From Acidobacteriaceae bacterium (GTDB lineage Bacteria > Acidobacteriota > Terriglobia > Terriglobales > Acidobacteriaceae), in assembly GCA_030041305.1 (NCBI GenBank), contig JASHOC010000309.1, forward strand, positions 1 to 64,000: a stretch of DNA of 64,000 bases, read 5' to 3'. The notes beneath the pieces are model-generated. The model searched no databases. It worked only from the letters and a program-made list of their open reading frames with translations, and was not told where the DNA came from. Shown one piece after another: positions 27,124 to 37,292 of this stretch; position 1 is the stretch's first letter; each line of letters opens with the position of its first letter. The position numbers were made by a program, and so were the translations under genes.

Positions 27124-28394
27124 TGGAGCGCTGAGACAGAAGCCGGCAGGTCCAACTGCTGCGTTTCGGCCGCATTCTGCGCGTGTGCGAGAGGGGCGTG
27201 CCTGGCTGTCGCCGAAGCCGCCCCGTCAGACTGGTTCCATGAAACCCGCGGCAGGATCTTTCCGGCGTCGATCTGGTCCCTGTAGCGAATGACTTCCGAG
27301 AGCATCCCGGCCACGACCTGGTCGGTCATGTAATGCGGTTGCAGGCCCAATTGGAGCAAACCGCTGTGCACGGGGTTATAGTAGTGCTCTTCCTTTTCCT
27401 TGCGAGGATTGGCAATGGCGCGGACTTGTACGCGGAGTCCCATGCCGTTGCCAACGCGCTGTACCCGCTCGGCCAGTTGGTTGACCGAGAATTGCTCAGT
27501 AAATTGGTTGAGGATACGCATTTCGCCGTGTCGGGGCGGATTCTCTACTGCAATGGAGAGACACTGCAGGGTGTCTTTCAGATTGAGGTAGCCGCGAATC
27601 TGCCCGCCACGGCCATACACTGTGAGTGGAATGCCCGCAGCCGCCTGCACTAGAAAACGATTGACCACGGTGCCGAAGATATCGTCATAGTGGAAGTTAG
27701 GCATGAGCCGCTCATCCAGGTCAGCTTCCTCGGTGGAAATGCCGTAAACGGGGCCTTGCATCAGATCGGTCACGCGCAGGCCGTGGGTCCGCACATAAAA
27801 CCACAACAGGTCGGTATCGAGAACTTTGGTCGTGTGGTAAAGGCTGCCGGCTTGGCGCGGATACAAGAACTTGTCCGCGCGGCCATTGTGCTCGATCTCG
27901 ATCCAGCCTTCCTCAATGTCGATGTTCGGTGTCCCGTACTCGCCCATGGTGCCGAGCTTGACGATGTGGCAGTCCGGCGCATGTGTGAGTACCGCCCATA
28001 CGACATTGAAGGTGGCATTCAGATTATTATTCAGCGTCAACTTCGCCTCAGGAAAGCCAATCATCGAATACGGCGCCGAGGGCTGTTCCGCATAATGGAT
28101 GATGGCGTCCGGCACGAACTCGCTGACTACCTCTTCCAGGAAACGAAAATCGGCGCAATCGCCGATCCGTACCTCGATGTGGCAATGGGTGAGGGCTTCG
28201 AACAGTTCTGCCCGGGCGTGGAGGTTCGGATTAGCGATCAGAGCTTCCGACCGAGTCTGCTGGGCGATTGTGCGCCGCAGATAGTTATCCACGACCAGGA
28301 CCTCATGGCCATGACATGCAAAGTGCATGGAAGTTGGCCATCCGAGATAGCCGTCGCCGCCTAAGACGAGAATACGCATAGGATCACCTGTCAA
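27120..28394 (-). CDS. sqdB: UDP-sulfoquinovose synthase (SqdB)
   Basis: 424 residues. It matches SqdB closely: MRILVLGGDGYLGWPTS, AIIHYAEQPSAPYSMI, VKLGTMGEYGTPNIDIEEG, GSLYHTTKVLD with the catalytic Tyr/Lys, MQGPVYGISTEE, FGTVVNRFLVQAA, GRGGQIRGYLNLKDT, ILNQFTEQF and NPRKEKEEHYYN. SqdB converts UDP-glucose and sulfite to UDP-sulfoquinovose, the donor for sulfolipid or sulfonated glycans. Both ends overlap neighbours by ATGA, so it is part of the EPS operon. No SqdX/SqdD lipid transferase is seen here, so a sulfonated polysaccharide is more likely than sulfolipid. The last ~40 residues (alanine-rich) are an extension without known role. Confidence 0.9.
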   Translation of the reverse strand: MTGDPMRILVLGGDGYLGWPTSMHFACHGHEVLVVDNYLRRTIAQQTRSEALIANPNLHARAELFEALTHCHIEVRIGDCADFRFLEEVVSEFVPDAIIHYAEQPSAPYSMIGFPEAKLTLNNNLNATFNVVWAVLTHAPDCHIVKLGTMGEYGTPNIDIEEGWIEIEHNGRADKFLYPRQAGSLYHTTKVLDTDLLWFYVRTHGLRVTDLMQGPVYGISTEEADLDERLMPNFHYDDIFGTVVNRFLVQAAAGIPLTVYGRGGQIRGYLNLKDTLQCLSIAVENPPRHGEMRILNQFTEQFSVNQLAERVQRVGNGMGLRVQVRAIANPRKEKEEHYYNPVHSGLLQLGLQPHYMTDQVVAGMLSEVIRYRDQIDAGKILPRVSWNQSDGAASATARHAPLAHAQNAAETQQLDLPASVSALQ

Positions 28395-29578
28395 TCTGTG
28401 GCGTCGGCTGCTGTGAGCGACGCTTCGTTGATCAATGCTTGGTCGTGAAGACCATCACGCAACAGCTCAGACTGAGCTGTCGCCGGGCTGTCAGGGGTCG
28501 CTATCGTCATGGGCGGCTGCGGGTCGGTCACGGGGAGCGACTCCAGGGCTTCGTCCAGCAATCCGCGATTGACGAGCAAGCTGCGAAGCTCGTGGGGGGA
28601 AAGGGCCGGTTCGCTGGCGGAGTTGTACGCGTGATCCATCGAATCCCGCACCGTGTGCGGATACTCGTACGCGACCACGTTGTAGATTGGCCGAAAGGCG
28701 GGAAGAACAACGAAGTAACTGGACAGTTCGATTGTCCGCCGGGTCTCCTCGTCGCTCATTAGCTCCTCGTAGAGCTTCTCGCCGGGAATCACACCGATAT
28801 GCTTGATCCTGATGTCCCGCGGATAGCGACCGAAGCGAGGCGCCAGTTCTTCGATCATCACGGTCGCAAGATCCCGGATGCGCGCGATCGGCATCTTGGT
28901 AATGAATACTTCACCACCGCAGGCCAGAAACACAGAATTCATTACCAGGCGCACCGCGTCCTGCAGCGTCATGATGAAACGCGTCATTTGCGGATCCGTA
29001 AGAGTGACCGGTCCGCCATTCGCAATCTGCCGCGCGAATAATGGGATTACCGAACCGCGGGAGCCCAGAACATTGCCAAACCGGGTGGACGCAAAGATAG
29101 GCTTCCTATTGCGGCGAGTCGCGTTCGCGGAAGTGATCAGGCGCTCTCCCATCAGCTTCGAGGTGCCCATCACACTGGTGGGGTTCACCGCCTTATCCGA
29201 TGAAGTGAAAATGACTCTCTCTACATCCTGGGCGGCGGCCGTATCGATGATGTTCTGGGTCCCCAGGATATTTGTATGCACCGCATTGCTTGGGGCCTGC
29301 TCGCAGAGAAATACATGTTTGTAAGCCGCCGTGTGCAGGACAATATCGATCCCCTCCATGCGCCGCGCGAGCTGGCAGGCGTCGCGAATATCGGCGAGAT
29401 AGAGCCTCACGGTCGGGAATCGGGCAAATTCCTGTTGCACAAAAAAAAGCTCCGACTCGTTGCTATCGATTCCGATGATCTCGCTGGTCTCACACCGCAC
29501 CAGTTGCCGAAGAAGCTCGTGACCGATGGTGCCGGCCACTCCGGTGATAAGCACTCGCTTGTTATGCCAAAGATTCAC
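28391..29578 (-). CDS. Soluble UDP-GlcNAc 4,6-dehydratase-like enzyme (PseB/FnlA/CapD family)
   Basis: 395 residues: RVLITGVAGTIGHELLRQL NAD motif, IVLHTAAYKHVFLCE, FTSSDKAVNPTSVMGTSK catalytic region, [16 protein letters not shown] and [13 protein letters not shown] are diagnostic of polysaccharide_synt_2 enzymes. Unlike the CapD-like protein at 10434-12437 it has no TM segments. It would supply a 4-keto-6-deoxy-HexNAc (or the C5 epimer) for the repeat unit. A C-terminal ~60-residue tail is proline-rich and probably disordered. It overlaps sqdB by four bases. Confidence 0.88.
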   Translation of the reverse strand: MNLWHNKRVLITGVAGTIGHELLRQLVRCETSEIIGIDSNESELFFVQQEFARFPTVRLYLADIRDACQLARRMEGIDIVLHTAAYKHVFLCEQAPSNAVHTNILGTQNIIDTAAAQDVERVIFTSSDKAVNPTSVMGTSKLMGERLITSANATRRNRKPIFASTRFGNVLGSRGSVIPLFARQIANGGPVTLTDPQMTRFIMTLQDAVRLVMNSVFLACGGEVFITKMPIARIRDLATVMIEELAPRFGRYPRDIRIKHIGVIPGEKLYEELMSDEETRRTIELSSYFVVLPAFRPIYNVVAYEYPHTVRDSMDHAYNSASEPALSPHELRSLLVNRGLLDEALESLPVTDPQPPMTIATPDSPATAQSELLRDGLHDQALINEASLTAADATD

Positions 29579-30037
29579 TGCAACCCTCCATCCTGCAAAG
29601 CTGGCTTCCGAGGGGGAAGCTACGCAAGCCGCGATTCATGGAAACGCTGTGAAAAGCCTTCGCTGGTCTATTGCTCTTGAGTTCGGGTATTCCGGTAACG
29701 GCATCGGTAGCGAACTCGGTTTCTTCCTGCTGCCCGGTTCGTTCCTGCATTCTCAAAATGGGCGGGTCGAGGCCTGTATCTCTTCAGACGCGGACCTCTG
29801 GAAGCGCTCCCGGAAGGAAAGCTCTCGATTCGGGAAATGTCGTTCAAATGGCAGCCGAACACGGTTGCGGCGCCGGCGAAATCACATCATGATCGCCTTG
29901 GGCCGCCTCTCTTCGCGTCCGCCATCCAGCGCGACAAGGAGTGACGCAGCAACTCTGTCTCTCTGGCTGCTTCGGGCCCCGAAACCAACCGCGCCTTCAC
30001 CGATTCGAATTCGAACGCAGCGCCTGAAGCAGGCTGA
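29579..30037. other. Intergenic stretch inside the EPS locus, no gene recognised
   Basis: Separates the export protein gene from the dehydratase gene. Short ORFs on both strands show no family resemblance. It may hold a promoter for the sugar-nucleotide genes, but I could not find a convincing -35/-10 pair. Confidence 0.4.
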
Positions 30038-31090
30038 TCAATGAACACCTGCGTATATCGACGCAGAACTCACAGAAGCCAGAACACCCTCAGAACTCAT
30101 CAGTGTGATCTTGAAACGGCTAGTTGGGACATAGACCACATCGTTCACATGGAGCTGCACATCGGCAACCTTTCCTTCCGTCATTTTCTTATAGGGAAGT
30201 TCAAGCCAGACGGTGGTCTGATCCTTATTCTTGCGCATAATGTAGATCGACTTGACGGCAGCGGTCATTGCAGTTCCTCCGGCAATCGAAATAGATTGGA
30301 GGACGCTCAGATTCCCACTCTCCTGCATAACATACCCGCCCGGCCGATTCACCCCTCCTAGCACATAGACAACTCCGGCTTGCGTAACTTGGACCGTATC
30401 TCCAGGCTGGATGATGGTGTTGTTCAGCAGCTTGGTGTCCATCCCTCTCGAGTAATGCACGGTTTGGGGCTCGCCCCCGCCGTTCGGGGTTGTAATCTCG
30501 ATCCGGTCGCCGGCAAGAATCGTTGTATCTCCGGCCAGGGCCAGAACGTCATCAAGCCCTTCCGGCGCAAGCAGGGGGAAGACTCCAGGCGAAGCCACTG
30601 CTCCAAGAATAGTTACTTGCGGAGCCGTATATTCCATTACGTTGAGTTCTACCTGTGGATCTTTGAGGATGCCCCGCTCAAGAAGATCTTTGGTAATTTC
30701 CTCACGCACGTCTGGAACTGTCTTGCCATCAACATGGATTGAGCCGAGCTCAGGCAGGACCATGTTGCCCGCTTGGTCCACCCTGAACGTGCCCATGAAG
30801 TCCGGATCGTCCAGCACGTTAAGACTCAGTAGAAATCCTTGCGCCAGCTTCAATTGCGCGAAATGCGCCGGAACCATCTCCGGTCCCTGATGCAGGATGC
30901 TATTGACATTGAGATTGTTGCTATTGGCAGCGGCGTTTGCCACTGTGGATGTTTTCGTGGTTTGGGCCGCGGCAACCGCTTGCTGCATATCGATCTGTGC
31001 CGCCAAGCGCGCGGAAAACGACGCCGCAAGTAGAGCAAAAAGTGTGACCGAAAGAATGTGGTTATGTGTCGTTCGCACGATCCTCTCCAT
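30038..31090 (-). CDS. Polysaccharide export protein (Wza-like, Poly_export plus SLBB domains)
   Basis: About 350 residues. Signal peptide ILSVTLFALLAASFSARLAAQ at the N-terminus. Poly_export region ~85-165 (LKLAQGFLLSLNVLDDPDF, VDQAGNMVLPELGSIHVDGKT), then SLBB repeats (VTILGAVASPGVFPLL; VYVLGGVNRPGGYVM). There is no lipobox cysteine, unlike E. coli Wza. It should form the outer-membrane/periplasmic export channel with the Wzc kinase. Start choice: ATG 31090 has GGAG six bases upstream; GTG 31078 with GGAGAGG is equally credible; all overlap the wzc-like stop. Confidence 0.9.
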   Translation of the reverse strand: MERIVRTTHNHILSVTLFALLAASFSARLAAQIDMQQAVAAAQTTKTSTVANAAANSNNLNVNSILHQGPEMVPAHFAQLKLAQGFLLSLNVLDDPDFMGTFRVDQAGNMVLPELGSIHVDGKTVPDVREEITKDLLERGILKDPQVELNVMEYTAPQVTILGAVASPGVFPLLAPEGLDDVLALAGDTTILAGDRIEITTPNGGGEPQTVHYSRGMDTKLLNNTIIQPGDTVQVTQAGVVYVLGGVNRPGGYVMQESGNLSVLQSISIAGGTAMTAAVKSIYIMRKNKDQTTVWLELPYKKMTEGKVADVQLHVNDVVYVPTSRFKITLMSSEGVLASVSSASIYAGVH

Positions 31091-33431
31091 AGTATGCTCC
31101 ATATCGCTTTGAGTTATAGCCGTAGTAGCTATAACTGTATCCGTAGGGATCGATCCGGGTGTCCAATCCGTTGAGAACATATCCGATAAACGGCAGTCGG
31201 CTGCGGCGAATCTGCTGCGCAGCGCGCACAAGGTGAGGCCGCGTGGCTGCTCCTGCCCGGACTATCCAGACTACCGCCTCGACCTTTAATGCGATCGTGA
31301 TTGCATCAGTCAGAATCAAAGCAGGAGGGCTGTCGATCAGCACAACGTCATACCGGGCGCGAAGCTCCCCCAGCACCGAATCGAACTTCATGGAACTCAG
31401 AAGCTCTGCAGGCAATGGCGGCACCGGCCCTGCTGGCAGCACGTCCAGATTCGCGGTGCCGACTCCCCGCACGATTGCCTCGTTAAGCGAGACAATCTCG
31501 GCCAAGACGCTGCTCAGACCGATATCGCTTCCCAGATTCATAAACCGCTTCATCGCGGGCCGCCTCATATCCGCTTCAACGACGACTACTTTCCTCCCAT
31601 TCTGAGCGATGGCAACGGCGAGGTTGAAAGCCACTGTGCTCTTACCCTCGGCGGGAACGGAGCTAGTGATCAGGATCGTCCTGGGGACCCCCCCGGGACG
31701 CGAGAGGAAAACACCCGTGCGCAGAGTGCGAAATGCCTCCGAAGCAATCGAGGTGGGGTGAGCGATGATCCATGCTGTCGATTGTCCGGCCGCCAATTCG
31801 TTAGCTTCCGCCCGCTTCTCACTATCGCCCTTCTTTCTAGACAGCGCCCTCTTGAATTCGGGAATCACTGCGATGACCGCTGACCCAGTGATCTCCTCGA
31901 TCTCCGGCAAGCTAACGACTGTGGTATCCATGGCTTCCATCAGATGTGCGGCGCCGAATCCCAGGAAAGCTCCGCAAAAGAGTCCCAATCCGAGGAACAG
32001 AATTGGTTTGGGGAGCACCGGCTTGGCCGGTGTAAATGCTGGATCGACGAGATCAATGTTAGTCGCCTTCTCACCCGCTGATACGTTGGCCTCTTGAAGC
32101 CTGGTATAGAGGTCCTCGTAGAGCTTCCTTCGCGAGAAAGCCTCCTGGCTCAGAATAGTTAGTTGAACGTTCTCATCATTCAACTTGTCAGCTTGGCCTT
32201 GTGCGTCATTAAATCGCGCGCGGATGGCGCCCTCCGTTTGTTGGGCGACCTTTAAGTCCGCGCCCGCACGATCAACGATTTTCTTCATCTCATCTTGCAC
32301 CTGCCCGTTGACGGTGTTGAGCTGGGTTTGAAGGTCCTTGAGATGCCGGTTGTTTGGCCCGTATATGGCCTCTCCTTGGGCCAGTGCGACCTGCAAATCT
32401 GAACGCTTCGACTCCAAACCCTCGAGATTCATGAGATCCTGTTGTCCCCCGCTCGGCGCCAGGAGTGATGATCCTTGCGCGATTGGATTCGTTGTTAGGC
32501 CCAGAATCACATCTGGATTGCCAGTCACGGCAAGCCGATAGATCGCCTCCTTTTGGATCCGATCCGTCTCAGCCGCCGTCAGCTCGCTGTTCAGGTCAGC
32601 GAGCTTTTGAATGACAGGGCTTAGGATCTGGATCTGGCCCCCTCCCGTTTCTCCTCCTTCAACTGGCTCCGCGGTCTCAGTCGGAAGGGCTAAGATTCCG
32701 GACTTTTTTTCAAAATCAGCAAGCTGTTTCTCCGAGCTTTCAACATCCGCCTTGAGGTCTGCCAGCTGTTTGGTCATCCAGTCAGAAGCCTGACTTACCG
32801 CCGCGTAGTGCGACTGAAGATACATTTCCATATAGCTATTGATCATTGCATTTGCTACGTCAGCCGCCTGCTTGGGATCGTGGCTGAGAAAACTCACCTG
32901 GATCAGCTTTGTTCCATTTACAGTCTCGACTTTCAGGTTATCACTGAAAATCTTGAGAAGGCGCGTTCGTTCCGAGGGACTTTCACTTCCCGGACTACCC
33001 AGCTGGATAACGGGATGCTCCCGGTCCACAAACGGCGGCTGGGCATTCAGATTAAGCTTCCTGATCACCGCCATCGCCAGGGAATCGCTCTTAAGGACTT
33101 CGGCTTCTGTTTTCAGGTCGACTTCCAGGTCCCCTCCTCCCAGGCCGAGCGAGCTCACCGACGAGCCACCGAGGTCCAGATCGATCGAGTCGCTGTTTGA
33201 TTTGTTGAGCTCAATCGTCGCGGTCGATTGATAGACCGGCTTCATGAAGGCGATGAGGAGCACCGCGCACATTGCGCCCAGCGCGATTGAACCAATGATC
33301 AACCAGCGGCGCCGGGCCCAGATTTTGAAGACGCCTCGCAGGCTAAGATCATCGCCTGCTCCATCGGCGACTATTGGAGAGGAGAAGGACTCAACTGCCT
33401 CTTTTTCGACCGGACTTAATTCGTGATTCAT
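31062..33431 (-). CDS. Polysaccharide co-polymerase with tyrosine autokinase (Wzc-like)
   Basis: 789 residues, a full-length two-domain protein. Wzz domain at the N-terminus with TM ~45-65 (WLIIGSIALGAMCAVLLIAFM), a long coiled-coil periplasmic part (~190-470), TM2 ~490 (PILFLGLGLFCGAFLGFG), then the BY-kinase: Walker A SSVPAEGKSTVAFNLA, VVVEADMRRPAMKRF, and VVLIDSPPALILTDA. The tail is tyrosine-rich (DPYGYSYSYYGYNSKRYGAYY), the autophosphorylation cluster. It controls chain length and export together with the Wza-like protein and the PHP phosphatase upstream. Confidence 0.95.
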   Translation of the reverse strand: MNHELSPVEKEAVESFSSPIVADGAGDDLSLRGVFKIWARRRWLIIGSIALGAMCAVLLIAFMKPVYQSTATIELNKSNSDSIDLDLGGSSVSSLGLGGGDLEVDLKTEAEVLKSDSLAMAVIRKLNLNAQPPFVDREHPVIQLGSPGSESPSERTRLLKIFSDNLKVETVNGTKLIQVSFLSHDPKQAADVANAMINSYMEMYLQSHYAAVSQASDWMTKQLADLKADVESSEKQLADFEKKSGILALPTETAEPVEGGETGGGQIQILSPVIQKLADLNSELTAAETDRIQKEAIYRLAVTGNPDVILGLTTNPIAQGSSLLAPSGGQQDLMNLEGLESKRSDLQVALAQGEAIYGPNNRHLKDLQTQLNTVNGQVQDEMKKIVDRAGADLKVAQQTEGAIRARFNDAQGQADKLNDENVQLTILSQEAFSRRKLYEDLYTRLQEANVSAGEKATNIDLVDPAFTPAKPVLPKPILFLGLGLFCGAFLGFGAAHLMEAMDTTVVSLPEIEEITGSAVIAVIPEFKRALSRKKGDSEKRAEANELAAGQSTAWIIAHPTSIASEAFRTLRTGVFLSRPGGVPRTILITSSVPAEGKSTVAFNLAVAIAQNGRKVVVVEADMRRPAMKRFMNLGSDIGLSSVLAEIVSLNEAIVRGVGTANLDVLPAGPVPPLPAELLSSMKFDSVLGELRARYDVVLIDSPPALILTDAITIALKVEAVVWIVRAGAATRPHLVRAAQQIRRSRLPFIGYVLNGLDTRIDPYGYSYSYYGYNSKRYGAYYGEDRANDT

Positions 33432-33608
33432 AATTTGTTCCTAATCATCTTTGCAATACGTTTGGGGTAAACAACTTTACCCATTGGGTTTGGCTTTGTG
33501 GCTGAGCCAGTCAGCGAGGTTCCAGGAGCTTCGGTGAAAAGATCAGCGTGTTGAAAACCGGCTCGGCTGTATGGAGACGGAAACGTCAGGAACGGTCTCG
33601 CGATCGTT

Positions 33609-35462
33609 TCAGAAGTTCGCCTTTCGCTGCGGGTGCCAAGTGACTTGTATGTTGGTGGTGGTAACTGCGTTATTGCCCGGAAGGTAGATCGGTGCATTCC
33701 ATCGCTCGTAAGTGAAACTTCCATTGATTTCAAGATCGCGCCCCAGGCGCTTCACGGCCTGAAAGCCGAAGTCGTTGAGCGTCGTGCCACCGGGAATAAA
33801 ATCCCTGTCGGCCTTTTGGTGTCGCGCGCTTACTTGAATCCACTCGTTTCCGCCTAGGTGGTAGGTCATCCAAGCCTGGCCGCCTTTGTCCTGACGTCCC
33901 ATCCAGTCGCCGAAGATCTGACCCTGGTTGGTATACCCTTGTCTCTCAATTTCCTCCCAATACATGAACTTTCCACCGTAACTCCACGCGCCGTCAGGAT
34001 CGGTCATGGCCGCCTCGAATCGGATATCGAGTCTTGGCGCGCCGGGCACGCGGGTGAGATAAAGGCCCGGACGCCACGCGGCGCGGCGCGGCGCATCGAT
34101 TGGCGATACGTCGTCGTGTACTTCGCCGTCGGCATAGAACGTCAGCCAATTGCGCACGAACGGCAGGCGGTAGGAGACGTCAACCGAACCGAAGCGTGCG
34201 CCCGGATCGTTGCGGCCACGTTTGTCGACCACAGCACCTGAATTAACGCTGAAGAAGCTCTTGAGAAAGGTGTGCAGCGTAACCGGCGAGTGGCCCTCGC
34301 CCCCGAAAAGCCCCGTGCGCTCGAAACCGAATTCCACGTTCGCCGTGGGTTTGAAGTTGATCTTCTCCACGTGTACCCACGGATCGCCGGGGGTAATCAC
34401 GTTGGGAATGCTGGGTGACGGGTCGGCCTGATATGCGGGATTGGGGACCAGCGTGTGGCCGCGTAGCGCCCCCAGCAGGAATTCGTAGCGGAAAGGACCG
34501 GTGAGACGCGAGAGCAGCGGAATGTGCCACGGCTCGATGCGATTGATGTGGAAGGCGTAAATGTTTTCGGCGTTATTGGAGTAGGCAAAACTCGCCCCTT
34601 CGGCTGGGCCCAACCACTCATCCATCTTGCCGAACGAGATCACTTCGTTCATCACCTGCCCGGAGATGTAGGCTTCCAGAAAGCGTCCCTGCGTCGCGCT
34701 CCCGATAGACCCCATAGGGATAGTGGCCTGAGGATAGGGCAAGTTCGTAACAGGGTTGATAAATGGCGTGATCCCGTCAACGCTCGTCGACAGCGTCTGC
34801 GCCAGCGCCATGGGGTAGCCCGATCCCGATGGCGCTCCCTGAAACTCGCCTCGCGCGTAGAGTGTGAAGCGGCCCGCGGTGGCGTAGCCGCTGATCCCCG
34901 AGAAATTGTTGTATCCGTTCTCATAGGGGCGGCCGTAGTCGTTAATCACAGTCGAACCCAGATGAAAACTGTCGCGCAAAGGCGTGCCGCTCATGACCCT
35001 TGATGTCGAATAGATCGACTCGATGCGAACCTCGCCTCGCGCTGCGCGGCACGGCCCCTCCACGTCGGGAAGGAGCTCGTGGTTTATCGCGTCATAAATC
35101 TCCTGCGCTTCAGTGGCGATGGCGGCGTTTTTGGCGCCGGCGCTTTCCAAACGCGCCCCAGCCTCTTCCATCATGTGACCGACGCTGGCTCGTGTCCAAG
35201 GCCGCATTCCCAGGAAGACATCGTCCACATAGCCCAACGCATGGAGCCGCCACACGGCAGGATAGATCCAACTGTCCACCGGAATGAACGGCGAGGCCAG
35301 CCGCCCGGGCTGGCATACCGGGCCGGGTTCACCGGAATTGCCTTGAGGGCCCGTCGTCGCAGGTGGGGTCTGCGCCCAAACTCCCGGGCCGCTCAAGAAG
35401 CATGCGCCCAAAAAGATGGCTGCAGTCAGAGTTACAAGGGCACTTCGTACCTTAAGGTTCAT
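33609..35462 (-). CDS. Capsule assembly protein, Wzi family
   Basis: About 617 residues, with signal peptide (ALVTLTAAIFLGACFLSGPGVWAQ). The early block SPFIPVDSWIYPAVWRLHALGYVDD and many alternating aromatic beta strands further on (EFGFERTGLFGGEGHSPV, SVDVSYRLPFVRNWLTFYADGEV, GSFTYERWNAPIYLPG), ending in a terminal ...WHPQRKANF, fit an outer-membrane beta barrel of the Caps_assemb_Wzi family. Wzi anchors or organises secreted polysaccharide at the cell surface. It stands between the secreted protein gene and the wzc-like gene. The ATG at 35462 fits the signal peptide; an upstream ATG at 35489 adds nine residues. Confidence 0.85.
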   Translation of the reverse strand: MNLKVRSALVTLTAAIFLGACFLSGPGVWAQTPPATTGPQGNSGEPGPVCQPGRLASPFIPVDSWIYPAVWRLHALGYVDDVFLGMRPWTRASVGHMMEEAGARLESAGAKNAAIATEAQEIYDAINHELLPDVEGPCRAARGEVRIESIYSTSRVMSGTPLRDSFHLGSTVINDYGRPYENGYNNFSGISGYATAGRFTLYARGEFQGAPSGSGYPMALAQTLSTSVDGITPFINPVTNLPYPQATIPMGSIGSATQGRFLEAYISGQVMNEVISFGKMDEWLGPAEGASFAYSNNAENIYAFHINRIEPWHIPLLSRLTGPFRYEFLLGALRGHTLVPNPAYQADPSPSIPNVITPGDPWVHVEKINFKPTANVEFGFERTGLFGGEGHSPVTLHTFLKSFFSVNSGAVVDKRGRNDPGARFGSVDVSYRLPFVRNWLTFYADGEVHDDVSPIDAPRRAAWRPGLYLTRVPGAPRLDIRFEAAMTDPDGAWSYGGKFMYWEEIERQGYTNQGQIFGDWMGRQDKGGQAWMTYHLGGNEWIQVSARHQKADRDFIPGGTTLNDFGFQAVKRLGRDLEINGSFTYERWNAPIYLPGNNAVTTTNIQVTWHPQRKANF

Positions 35463-35547
35463 CTTGCTTGGTTGTATTGCCCTTTTCAATTCCCGGAAAG
35501 CTCCGGGTAGAATAGCAATGTCGTCCAGGATCAGTATCTCCTCAATC

Positions 35548-36390
35548 TTATTGGACCGCCTTCACCACTTTCAGCTTGGGGGCCTTGACCCGCGAAGTCA
35601 CGGCCTTGATGATGTTCCCGTTTTTATCGAAGGTCAATTCCCATGCGGTGAATCGTCCGGGCGCTTCCTCGACTTCGAATCGCGCCACGGCGCCACCGTC
35701 GTCCTCGGCGTGCAGCGACGGAGTTGATACCCAACCCGCAGGACCGTCGCCTCCCTTATCCGTCTGCACCGAGGGAAGGACCGCATGCGCTCCGTTTAGC
35801 GCTGCATAACAGGCTGAGACCGACAGCCAATACGGCTTTTCATGTGCGCGTTCGCTTGCCAGCGCCCGGTTGAACGCAGCCATCGCCACCGGATTCTCTT
35901 GCGGCGTGGAATACGGGGAATAGCCACGCCGCAGAATCGGAATCACGTGCAATGGCTCAGCGCCTTGCCGGGAAACTATCGCCGAAAATTCGCTGCGCTC
36001 GCCCGAGGAGCCATCGTGCGAAAACAATAAAAGCACATGCTCGCTGAAGGCCGGACTAACAATCTGCTCATAGTTCCAGCCATTTCGGTTGAGGTCGAAA
36101 CCGTTCTCCGCCGCTTTCTTCTCCATTGCCCCCCATGCTTTGCTGATGGCTTGGCGGTCTTCCGGCGTCATCGCTCGGGCGGTTCGGAAGTCAACCCCGT
36201 CAGCGCCTTCTGGCGCCGTCGCATCCAACGCAAAGGGTACGAGGTTGACTGGGTCGACCGCATGAACGACCTTCCCGGAGTTGCCCCCAGGGTTCTCGCT
36301 CGTCGCCTGGGCCGTGCCCCGAACTCCCGTAGCAATCGCGGCAATCAGGCCCAGAATCAAAATCCACGTATTAATGCGCAACATAGCCAT
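35548..36390 (-). CDS. Secreted protein of unknown function, coupled to the CpsB-type phosphatase
   Basis: About 280 residues from the ATG at 36390, which overlaps the phosphatase stop as TAATG. MLRINTWILILGLIAAIATGV is a signal peptide. The mature part (~NPVNLVPFALDATAP ... PRGYSPYSTPQENPVAMAAFNRAL) has no motif I recognise; it ends with an ELTFDKNGNIIKAV strand typical of small secreted beta proteins. Position in the EPS regulatory/export cluster suggests a periplasmic accessory role. Confidence 0.75.
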   Translation of the reverse strand: MAMLRINTWILILGLIAAIATGVRGTAQATSENPGGNSGKVVHAVDPVNLVPFALDATAPEGADGVDFRTARAMTPEDRQAISKAWGAMEKKAAENGFDLNRNGWNYEQIVSPAFSEHVLLLFSHDGSSGERSEFSAIVSRQGAEPLHVIPILRRGYSPYSTPQENPVAMAAFNRALASERAHEKPYWLSVSACYAALNGAHAVLPSVQTDKGGDGPAGWVSTPSLHAEDDGGAVARFEVEEAPGRFTAWELTFDKNGNIIKAVTSRVKAPKLKVVKAVQ

Positions 36391-37292
36391 TAGTTGGCGA
36401 ATAAACGCGCTAGCAAGCCTTTGCGCGCTGCGGGAGTTGAAGGATGGTCCGCGGCGGGCGCCGGCGTCGCCGACCTTCGCCTGGTTTCGGTGACATAACG
36501 CGGCCGGTCGAATTTCAATGAAACCCCTTCCCAAAGACCTTCCGGCTCCGGCTGTGGCGGCATAGGCGCTCCGTCCATTGCCGCCTGCGGGTTGCCGATA
36601 AACAGCCGTTGCGCCGCTTCCTCACCGGCACGCTGCGCCACGTATTCGTAAGCCTTCTTCAAGTGCGGCGGGCGATGGGTGACGCCATGCGCATCGGTGG
36701 CGATAAAATGAACCCAAGTCCTTTCCAGCAGCTCGTTCGCAAGGTCCTCCGCGATTTTTCCAAAACGACCGTACAACGATGCCGCGGTGACCTGCATGAG
36801 GCACTCATGGCGCATCCATTCCGCGAGGAGCTCCGGCTGACAGTGCACCGCCGGGTATCGCTCCGGATGGGCAACGATCAGCCTATAACCCGCCAACCGC
36901 AGTTCGAACATGACTTCGATCATTCGCGGCGGAATTACGCAAGTGGGAAATTCGATGAGCAGGTAGCCCTTGCCCCCGATCGAATAACGCAACGGATGCT
37001 CCTTTGCGTCGGCGATGTTCTCGGCGGACATGTGGAATTCGCAACCTAGGCTCAGCCCAATGACCCCACTGAGGCGCTCGCGCAATTCCCCCAGCCGCGC
37101 TTCGACGAGAGCCTCCCGATACGGGTAGCTGTCGCTGGCGTGCGGCGTACACACCACGTGCGTTACGCCCTCTTGGGCGGCTTCGTGGGCCATCGCCAAC
37201 GAAGTTTCAAGATCGGGCGAACCGTCATCTACTCCGTAAATCAAGTGGTGGTGAATGTCGATCAAGGAGAGTCCGTTTCTCGCCGGCTCCAA
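36390..37292 (-). CDS. PHP-domain protein-tyrosine phosphatase (CpsB/CapC/YwqE family)
   Basis: Up to 300 residues. Metal-binding motifs are present: [38 protein letters not shown], and FIATDAHGV. This family dephosphorylates BY-kinases such as Wzc and thereby controls polysaccharide synthesis, matching the wzc-like gene downstream. No ATG exists near the N-terminus: TTG at 37292 or TTG at 37265 (giving the family-typical MIDIHHH start) are the candidates. The ~60-residue C-terminal tail is proline/alanine-rich and not part of the domain. Confidence 0.9.
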   Translation of the reverse strand: MEPARNGLSLIDIHHHLIYGVDDGSPDLETSLAMAHEAAQEGVTHVVCTPHASDSYPYREALVEARLGELRERLSGVIGLSLGCEFHMSAENIADAKEHPLRYSIGGKGYLLIEFPTCVIPPRMIEVMFELRLAGYRLIVAHPERYPAVHCQPELLAEWMRHECLMQVTAASLYGRFGKIAEDLANELLERTWVHFIATDAHGVTHRPPHLKKAYEYVAQRAGEEAAQRLFIGNPQAAMDGAPMPPQPEPEGLWEGVSLKFDRPRYVTETRRRSATPAPAADHPSTPAARKGLLARLFAN

